Of a stretch of 64,000 nt of DNA, positions 57,491-64,000 are shown in pieces. The position numbers were made by a program, and so were the translations under genes. The DNA comes from Sphingomonadales bacterium (GTDB lineage Bacteria > Pseudomonadota > Alphaproteobacteria > Sphingomonadales > Sphingomonadaceae). A model generated the notes under the pieces. It did not search any database, was not told the origin of the DNA, and saw nothing but the letters and a program-made list of their open reading frames with translations. The stretch spans positions 1 through 64,000 of the forward strand of contig SEFZ01000023.1 in NCBI GenBank assembly GCA_004173185.1, read 5' to 3'. The number at the start of each line of letters is the position of its first letter. The first letter of the stretch is position 1.

Positions 57491-59956
57491 ATGATCAGGG
57501 GGATCGGCGATATGCACGGTGTCAGCGCGAAGGACTGGGGTGCGATCCAGTCGTTGTTCGAAGAACTGGTCGATCTGCCAGCCGAGGAGCAGGGGCGCAG
57601 GCTCGATCGTTCCACCCAGCCTGCGGAGATTGTGAGCCAGACCACGGCGCTTCTCGCCGCCGCCCGCGCCGACGGTATTCTCGATATGGCGACGCCGTCG
57701 ATCGACGTGCCGAGCAGCCCGAGCGGGTACCGATCGCTGGCCGAGGGGCAAATCGTCGGCGGTTTCACTATCGATCGGCTGATCGGCCGTGGCGGCATGG
57801 GCGAGGTGTATCTCGCCCACCGTACGACACAGGATTTCGAGCAGCGCGTCGCGCTCAAGATGCTCCGCACCGAAGCGAGCGACCGGGGCGACATGTTCGC
57901 GCGCGAACGCCGCTTGCTCGCCCGGCTCGAACATCCCGGCATTGCCCGGCTGATCGACGCGGGAATCGCTGAAGACGGGCGCCCGTTCATGGCGATGGAA
58001 TATGTCGATGGTCCGGCGATCGACGTCTGGTGCCGCAGCCAAAAGGCCGACCTCGACACGCGCCTCAACCTGTTTCGCGACGTTTGCGAAGCAGTGGCCT
58101 ATGCCCATGGCCATCTCGTCATCCACCGCGACATCAAGCCTTCGAACATCGTGATCGAAGCGGGCGGGAAACCGCGCCTGCTTGATTTCGGCATCGCCAA
58201 ACTGCTCGACGACACGGCCGCAGTGCCGATCGTCACGCAGGCGATGCTGACACCCGATTATGCCGCGCCCGAACAGCTGGATGGCGACGAGGCCTCGGTC
58301 GCGACCGACGTCTATGGTCTTGGCATATTGCTTTACGAACTGGTGACCGGCGCCGGGCCGTGGCACCGCGAAGGCGCATCGGTGCCGGCCATCATCCGCC
58401 GGGTGCTGTATGAGGATCCTGCGCTGCCCAGCCGCGCGGCCGCTAGCGAAGACGCCCCAATCCCCGCTGCGCGGATCAAGGGCGATCTCGACGCGATCAT
58501 CCTGAAGGCGATGCGGCGCGCTCCGGGGGATCGCTATCGCAGCGCCACCGAATTGGCCGAGGATGTGGCGCGGCACCAGGCGCTCAAGCCCGTCCGCGCC
58601 CGCGAAGGATCGACCCGTTATGCGTTGGGCCGGTTCGTGCGGCGCTATCGCTGGGCCGTGGGCGCGAGCGTTGCGGCGCTCGCGGCATTGCTGATCGGCG
58701 CGGCCGGCATCGCCTGGCAGGCACGCCAGACCGCGATCGAACGCGACCTGGCGCTGGCGGAAGCACGACGCAGCGAAGCGATCCATCGGATGCTGACCGT
58801 GATGTTCCGCGACACTGCCGATAGCGATGAGGGCGAGGACGCGACGGTCAAACAGATGCTGGATCAAACTTCCGGCCGGCTGGTCGAATCGCTCGATACC
58901 AGTACCAAATCCGCCGAACTGATCCGCACCCTGATCGATCTCTACGCCAATCTGGAAGATATGGCGGGCGCGGATTCGCTGGCCACGCGCGCGCTCGCCC
59001 GGGGCATCGGCAAGGATGATCCGGTCGCCACCGCGCAATTGCAGATCCGCGCTGCCGGCACCGCCGCGATCGTTGGCAAGGCCGATCGGATCGCGCCGTT
59101 GCTCGACGCCGCCGAGCCGGTGTTTCGCCGCGATCCCGATCGCTTTGCGCTTGAACTGATCGATGTCGATCATGGCCGCGCGCAACTGCTGCACCGTACC
59201 GGCAAGCTTGACGAATCGATTGCTGCGCTGACCGAGTTGCTGCCGCGCGCCGATCGCATTCTGGTCGAGAACCATCGCGATCTGCTGACCATCTACAACA
59301 ATCTGCTGGTCTATATGATCGAAGCGAACAAGCTCGATGCAATGCCGGCGGTCTTAACCCGGGTCGATGCCGTGCTGAAACGCACCGGCCAGCAGGATTC
59401 CCAATTGGGCCTGAGCATCGCCCAGCTGAAAGGGCTGCGCCAGCTCAAGCTGAACCAGCCCGCCGCCGCCGCCGCGGTCTTCGCCGATATCGTCGCCAAG
59501 CGGCGGAGTTTTGGCCGCTCGGCGAGCCTGGCCGTCGATTTGATGCAACTCGGGCGTGCCCAGCTCGTGCTCGGCAAATATGCCGAGGCGGCCCGTACGC
59601 TCGCCGAATCCGAGGAGATCGCGATCGAGAAGCTGAGCCCGGCTGCGCCACCCACATTGGTGATCAGCGCCACATTGGCCGAGGCGCAGGCGGAAGCGGG
59701 CGATACCGCCGCCGCCAGCCATACGCTCGACCGGATCGAGCCGCTGGTGAAGGGAATGCCGGGACCCTTCCTGCCGATCGTGCTGCGCGCCCGCACGATT
59801 ATCCTGCTCAAACAGGGCAAGAAGGCCGAAGCGCTTGCCATATTCGACCAGGCCGAGCGATTGTTCCATGCGCTCGGCCCGGCGGGCGCGACCTATATCA
59901 AAGGACTGCCTGCACTACGCGCGCGTCTGACCAAGCTCCAGGACGCGAAAGGCTAA
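57491..59956 (+). CDS. Transmembrane serine/threonine protein kinase with C-terminal TPR-like region
   Basis: IGRGGMGEVYLAHR...VALKML, HRDIKPSNIVI, DFGIAKLL, APEQL; one TM helix; helical repeats to the C-terminus. Confidence 0.93.
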   Translation: MIRGIGDMHGVSAKDWGAIQSLFEELVDLPAEEQGRRLDRSTQPAEIVSQTTALLAAARADGILDMATPSIDVPSSPSGYRSLAEGQIVGGFTIDRLIGRGGMGEVYLAHRTTQDFEQRVALKMLRTEASDRGDMFARERRLLARLEHPGIARLIDAGIAEDGRPFMAMEYVDGPAIDVWCRSQKADLDTRLNLFRDVCEAVAYAHGHLVIHRDIKPSNIVIEAGGKPRLLDFGIAKLLDDTAAVPIVTQAMLTPDYAAPEQLDGDEASVATDVYGLGILLYELVTGAGPWHREGASVPAIIRRVLYEDPALPSRAAASEDAPIPAARIKGDLDAIILKAMRRAPGDRYRSATELAEDVARHQALKPVRAREGSTRYALGRFVRRYRWAVGASVAALAALLIGAAGIAWQARQTAIERDLALAEARRSEAIHRMLTVMFRDTADSDEGEDATVKQMLDQTSGRLVESLDTSTKSAELIRTLIDLYANLEDMAGADSLATRALARGIGKDDPVATAQLQIRAAGTAAIVGKADRIAPLLDAAEPVFRRDPDRFALELIDVDHGRAQLLHRTGKLDESIAALTELLPRADRILVENHRDLLTIYNNLLVYMIEANKLDAMPAVLTRVDAVLKRTGQQDSQLGLSIAQLKGLRQLKLNQPAAAAAVFADIVAKRRSFGRSASLAVDLMQLGRAQLVLGKYAEAARTLAESEEIAIEKLSPAAPPTLVISATLAEAQAEAGDTAAASHTLDRIEPLVKGMPGPFLPIVLRARTIILLKQGKKAEALAIFDQAERLFHALGPAGATYIKGLPALRARLTKLQDAKG

Positions 59957-60489
59957 GTCGCTGCCATCTCGTGATGGATCCACGCCCGCGCCTGAACCCA
60001 CCAGCGCCGCACCGTACGATCGCTGACGCCGAGGACGGCGGCGGTTTCGCGCTCGTCCATACCCGCGAAGAAGCGGCAATCGACGACTTGCGCGAGATTG
60101 GCATCGAACTGGGAGAGCTGCTTGAGCGCGTCCCCGAGCCGGACCACCTCGGCATCCTCTGGCGGAGCGGCGGCCAGCGAATCGAGGCTCTGGGTAAAGC
60201 TGTAGGTTGGCGCATTGCGTTTCGATGCCAGCCGCGCCCGCGCCGCATCGATCAGGATATGGCGGATCGCAGTGGCGGCGCAGCCGAGGAATTGCGACTG
60301 GCTTTCCCAGCCTTCACGCGAGCGCAGCTTCATATAGGCTTCATTGATCAATGCGGTGGGCTGCAATGTGTGCGGCGATCCGGCGCGGTAATGTTCGCGC
60401 CGCGCGATCATGCGCAGCTCGCTGTAGAGACCTTCGATCAGTTCGTCGGCGATCGCGGATTTGCTGTCCGCGTCGGTGATCTTGTCCAT
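59953..60489 (-). CDS. ECF RNA polymerase sigma factor (TIGR02999/ECF43-like)
   Basis: LYSELRMIARREHYRAGSPHTLQPTALINEAYMKLR...FLGCAATAIRHILIDAARARLASKR...VVDCRFFAGMDERETAAVLGVSDRTVRRWWVQARAWI. Confidence 0.92.
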   Translation of the reverse strand: MDKITDADSKSAIADELIEGLYSELRMIARREHYRAGSPHTLQPTALINEAYMKLRSREGWESQSQFLGCAATAIRHILIDAARARLASKRNAPTYSFTQSLDSLAAAPPEDAEVVRLGDALKQLSQFDANLAQVVDCRFFAGMDERETAAVLGVSDRTVRRWWVQARAWIHHEMAAT

Positions 60490-60501
60490 ACTTACGCGAT
60501 G

Positions 60502-60541
60502 CCCACGCTACGACCTGCATTTCATGCGGCGGTAGCGTGGG
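60502..60541 (-). promoter_or_regulatory. Long hairpin immediately upstream of the ECF sigma start codon
   Basis: CCCACGCTAC...GCATttcATGC...GTAGCGTGGG; 10-bp outer and 4-bp inner stem, ending 12 nt from the start codon. Confidence 0.6.
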
Positions 60542-60575
60542 GATAGCAAGTGCTCAGGGTTAACCGGAGCGCTGG

Positions 60576-63500
60576 TTATTTGATCGGCTTCAGCCCGCCT
60601 TGCTTCTTGAGCTGTCGCTGGGTTTCAAACGATTGCTCCAGTTTCTCGCGTACCTTGGAATCGTCGATCGCCTTCTGGAATTGCGGCGCATATTCCTTGT
60701 TGACCTGTTGGTTGATCCACTGGGTCGACATGGTTGGATAGGCCTTGCCGAGTTGCAGCCCGCGCGGCCCCATTTTCGCGGCCAGAGCATTCACCTCGTC
60801 AAAGCATTGCGCGTCCTTGCACTGCGGGGTCCAATAGCCCTGGGCAAATATCGCCATGGCGTTTGAGACCGCCTCGGATTTGCGGCCGCTGCTTTCGCTG
60901 ATCAGTGTGTAGGCCCGCTTGTCCGCCTCGGTGAGCTCGGCCTTCATCTGCGAAATGTTGAAGAGCGGGTAGGCGTCGTGACTGTGGTGGGCCGAGGACA
61001 TGACTTCCTCGCGGATCAGCCGCACGCCGGTCCGGCAAACCGCATCGAGGCATTTGGGCATCCAGCGCGCCGTGAAACCGGCCGCCCATTCCTCCAGATC
61101 GCCATCGAACTGCGATTGCGAGCCTTTTTGATTGAAGCGGAAATCGCGACTGCAGACGGTGCCGGCATGGCAGGAGAAATCGACGCCGCCGGGCGGCAGA
61201 TCGATCGCAAGCTGGGGGAACCAGATCGGCCAGTCCCAATGCGTGCCCCACACGGCCAGATCGATGAAGGCGCGCGCGGTGATGCCCGGAGTGATATTGA
61301 ATTTGAGATTGTAGACGGGGTTGTCGACCCGGAAGGTGCTCGATTTGTCGCTCGCTTTGATTGCCAGCGGCACATCCTGGCCGTCGTGATCGATGATCGT
61401 CGCACCACCGCCTGTGGTATCGTGCAGCGTCAGGTTCATCTTCTCCGAATTGAGCGTGACCTTGACCGCGGGGAACACCTGTCCGCCGAACACGCCGAAA
61501 TTGGCGCGGCCGCCGATCAGATCGAAATCGTCAAAGACCTTCACGAATTCGGGGTTGCTCTGCGACACGCCCGGCGTTGGCGGGGTGAACTGGCCGTGGG
61601 CGAGATCGCCGGTAAGCCCGTCGGTGAAGTCCTTGCCGATCTCGAGCTGGACCGGACCAAGCTGCCCGACGATCGGCAATTTGGCTGAAACCCCGGCATA
61701 GGCGCTGACTTCGGCGACCAGCTCCTTGCCGTCGAACAGCTTGGCATCTTCAAGCCCCGCCGCCCGATAATCGTCTACGTTGCCGTTGATCGGGGCGATA
61801 CGAACCTTGAGCCGGGCCTTCCCATCGGCATCAGGCTTGGGATTGTACGTGCCGCCGAACCGGATCGGGAAGCGCAGGCCGAAGCCATAGGAAAAGCCAG
61901 CGAACAGCTCTGCGTAATAGGTCTTCTTGCAGCCGACGAGGCACCATTTTATCGTCGTCTCGACGCGCTGCTTCCACTGATATTCCTTGCCGAGCGTGAA
62001 GCCGGTCAGGAACGTGTAGTTGCCGATATCATATTCGACATCGATCGGCACCGGCGGCTTATACGGTAGTTTCACCGGCATTTTGAGCGGCGTAAGGATG
62101 GGGCCCAGCGTTTCGAACGTGGGCATGAAGGCGACCTGCTCGACAACGCTCTCCGCCGAATTGGCCAGTTCGCCGGCCAGCGCCTCGTCGTCCAATGCTT
62201 CAAGCCGGTTGACCTCGGCATCGCCGAATTCCGCGACGATCTGTGCCCGCTGGGCGGGGTCCGCAATCTGCGCGCGGAACCCGGCCACGCTATTGTCGAT
62301 GTCGGCGGCAATTTTATCCGCCTGTGCGCGCGCCGCCGCGACGGCCCGAAGGCGCTGGCGCGGATCGCGGACATAGTGCGGATTGGCCGGATTTGAGAAA
62401 CCCGCCTCGCGCTCGACGTCGCTTTGCTTGGTGAAGCAGTTCACCCCGGACTCGGCAATTCTTCTGCGCCGAACGGCGTCGCGGCAACCGCCCGGGCGGA
62501 TCACGTAGCCGAGTACGCTGTGCACGATCAGGCCCTGCGGAACCTCGGTCGCTTCCAGGATGTCGACACATACATCGACCTGATCGGGGATCTGGCGCAG
62601 CTTCTGCGCGATGTTGACCAGCGCCTTCGGGTTTTGAACCATCGGCTTGAAATCGAAGCGGGTCTTGCCGATCGTCAGGATCGAATTCCCCCGCACCACC
62701 GATGCCGGAATCTGCCGAAGCGCGGGCAATGTCTTCATCAGATCGCCATGGCTGCCCGGGCGCAATGTCACCGAACCCGGTAGCGCCGGGGCAGTAACCC
62801 CAGCGGGGGGGATGATCGTGGCGAGCGACCCGTTCTGCGCCGACGATTGCAAGGTCGCAGAGAAGGTCCCACTCGGCATGCCGCAACGCCGCTGCGGCGC
62901 TAGCTGATACTGTCCGCCTAACGTGCCGACCGGATTGGGCTCGGGAAGCTCCACGACCGGCAACCGGCGGACCCGAACGGGCGTGGGATCGGCCAATTCG
63001 ACGGGGGGCGCACGACGGACGCGGACTGGTCCGGTATCCTGCGGCGGTGGTGTGGCCTCGACCGGGATGCGCCGGGTGCGCACCGGCGTGGCTTCGATCG
63101 GTTCGCGCGTATCCTGTCCCGGGGTGCGTCGGACGCGGACTGGCCCGGTCTCCTGTGGCGGTGGTGTGGCCTCGACCGGGATGCGGCGGGTGCGCACCGG
63201 CGTGGCTTCGATCGGTTCGCGCGTATCCTGTCCGGGGGTACGCCGGACGCGGACTGGCCCGGTCTCCTGCGGCGGCGGCGTTGCCTCGACCGGAATGCGC
63301 CGGGTGCGCACCGGCGTGGCTTCGGTCGTCTCGCGCGTATCCTGTCCCGGAGTGCGCCGGACGCGGACTGGCCCGGTCTCCTGTGGCGGCGGCGTTGCCT
63401 CGACCGGTATCCGGCGTTCGCGGACCGGCACGCTCTCGGACGGTGTGGAGGTATCGCCTGAGTCAAACGGGTCGCGCTCGCGGGGCGGCGTGGCTTGCGG

Positions 63501-63788
63501 GATGCGGCGTTCGCGCACGGGCCTGGCTTCGCGGGGGGCAGGGGTCGCGTCCTGCTCGCGGAGATCGACCGTGCGCGGGCCGGTCTGGCGCGGTGCAGGG
63601 GTTTCAGCCGCGGGCGAGCGCCGGATGCGCGTCGTGGACTGTGCCTGCGCAGGCGTTGGCGTAGGGCTCGGCACCACTGCGATGCGTTGCCGCGGCTTGA
63701 GCTGAGCTGGCATTTCCTGCGGGAAAGCGGGCCACGCAGCGGCTCCAAGCAGCACAGCACTCAATCCGAAAAGTCTCGCCATATCCAT
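60576..63788 (-). CDS. Large (1070 aa) exported protein with Pro/Arg-rich tandem repeats and a unique C-terminal region
   Basis: Signal peptide, N-terminal 38-aa tandem repeats, long non-repetitive remainder. Confidence 0.85.
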   Translation of the reverse strand: MDMARLFGLSAVLLGAAAWPAFPQEMPAQLKPRQRIAVVPSPTPTPAQAQSTTRIRRSPAAETPAPRQTGPRTVDLREQDATPAPREARPVRERRIPQATPPRERDPFDSGDTSTPSESVPVRERRIPVEATPPPQETGPVRVRRTPGQDTRETTEATPVRTRRIPVEATPPPQETGPVRVRRTPGQDTREPIEATPVRTRRIPVEATPPPQETGPVRVRRTPGQDTREPIEATPVRTRRIPVEATPPPQDTGPVRVRRAPPVELADPTPVRVRRLPVVELPEPNPVGTLGGQYQLAPQRRCGMPSGTFSATLQSSAQNGSLATIIPPAGVTAPALPGSVTLRPGSHGDLMKTLPALRQIPASVVRGNSILTIGKTRFDFKPMVQNPKALVNIAQKLRQIPDQVDVCVDILEATEVPQGLIVHSVLGYVIRPGGCRDAVRRRRIAESGVNCFTKQSDVEREAGFSNPANPHYVRDPRQRLRAVAAARAQADKIAADIDNSVAGFRAQIADPAQRAQIVAEFGDAEVNRLEALDDEALAGELANSAESVVEQVAFMPTFETLGPILTPLKMPVKLPYKPPVPIDVEYDIGNYTFLTGFTLGKEYQWKQRVETTIKWCLVGCKKTYYAELFAGFSYGFGLRFPIRFGGTYNPKPDADGKARLKVRIAPINGNVDDYRAAGLEDAKLFDGKELVAEVSAYAGVSAKLPIVGQLGPVQLEIGKDFTDGLTGDLAHGQFTPPTPGVSQSNPEFVKVFDDFDLIGGRANFGVFGGQVFPAVKVTLNSEKMNLTLHDTTGGGATIIDHDGQDVPLAIKASDKSSTFRVDNPVYNLKFNITPGITARAFIDLAVWGTHWDWPIWFPQLAIDLPPGGVDFSCHAGTVCSRDFRFNQKGSQSQFDGDLEEWAAGFTARWMPKCLDAVCRTGVRLIREEVMSSAHHSHDAYPLFNISQMKAELTEADKRAYTLISESSGRKSEAVSNAMAIFAQGYWTPQCKDAQCFDEVNALAAKMGPRGLQLGKAYPTMSTQWINQQVNKEYAPQFQKAIDDSKVREKLEQSFETQRQLKKQGGLKPIK
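63010..63430 (-). repeat. 114-bp (38-aa) tandem repeats, about four copies
   Basis: CCTCGACCGG recurs at 63056, 63170, 63284 and 63398, exactly 114 bp apart; encodes PVRTRRIPVEATPPPQETGPVRVRRTPGQDTREPIEAT. Confidence 0.9.
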
Positions 63789-63820
63789 GCTCCGTCTGCG
63801 CTGAAGATTGCGGCAATCCA

Positions 63821-63853
63821 GGCAAGACGGGAAAAGGGCACGAAAGCGGACAG
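63821..63853 (-). promoter_or_regulatory. Candidate ECF sigma promoter upstream of the 1070-aa exported protein gene
   Basis: Gene orientation CTGTCCGCTTTCGtgccCTTTtccCGTCTTGCC; 32 nt from the start codon. Confidence 0.6.
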
Positions 63854-64000
63854 CGCGGCGTGGCTAGCATGGCTGCGGGAGGAAACGCCGGTCGCGAACC
63901 GTTCGTTACGGGGCGCGAAGCTTCACCGGAATTTACGGGAAGCGCTTTGATATTCTTGTGGAAAATCTTGCGAGAGTTGGGCTGGGTGAGAATTGGCCGA

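Noticed and set aside
57443-59275. 610-aa minus-strand ORF opposite the Ser/Thr kinase
   Set aside because: Antisense artefact; the kinase motifs on the plus strand are clear.
63010-63430. CRISPR-like regular array
   Set aside because: Period is 114 bp, units are adjacent without unique spacers, and the array is in frame inside a coding gene.

Overview
The window is 64 kb of high-GC, mostly chromosomal alphaproteobacterial DNA. It looks like a sphingomonad: serine palmitoyltransferase lies next to an acyl carrier protein and a CerR-like reductase, and there are DivL-, AmgK- and MurU-like genes. Most of it is housekeeping: rplS, asd, ahcY, addAB, trxA, proB, rpmA/rplU, rplK/rplA, secE/nusG and tRNA-Ser(CGA). 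I saw no transposase, prophage or CRISPR array. The most interesting region is 55.9-63.9 kb. It encodes a TIGR02999/ECF43-like sigma factor that overlaps, stop to stop, a transmembrane Ser/Thr kinase with a TPR-like C-terminus, plus three exported proteins. The two long exported-protein genes (starts at 57360 and 63788) share a 33-bp upstream motif with identical internal spacing. In gene orientation it reads CTGTCCGCTTTCG-N4-CTTT-N3-CGTCTTGCC and lies 30-32 nt from each start codon. It looks like a -35/-10 promoter for the local ECF sigma factor, so this could be a kinase-gated sigma regulon. Other notable items: a DUF559 endonuclease-like gene bracketed by 41-bp inverted repeats; two equal-length 125-bp intergenic repeat copies; an in-frame Nudix-DUF47 fusion beside a PiT phosphate transporter; inverted 52-bp palindromes bracketing cerR-like and acp; a perfect 20-bp palindrome upstream of ahcY; and a split secE-nusG / rplK-rplA ribosomal cluster with near-identical terminators. 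All assignments come from reading the sequence and motifs; no database search was run.
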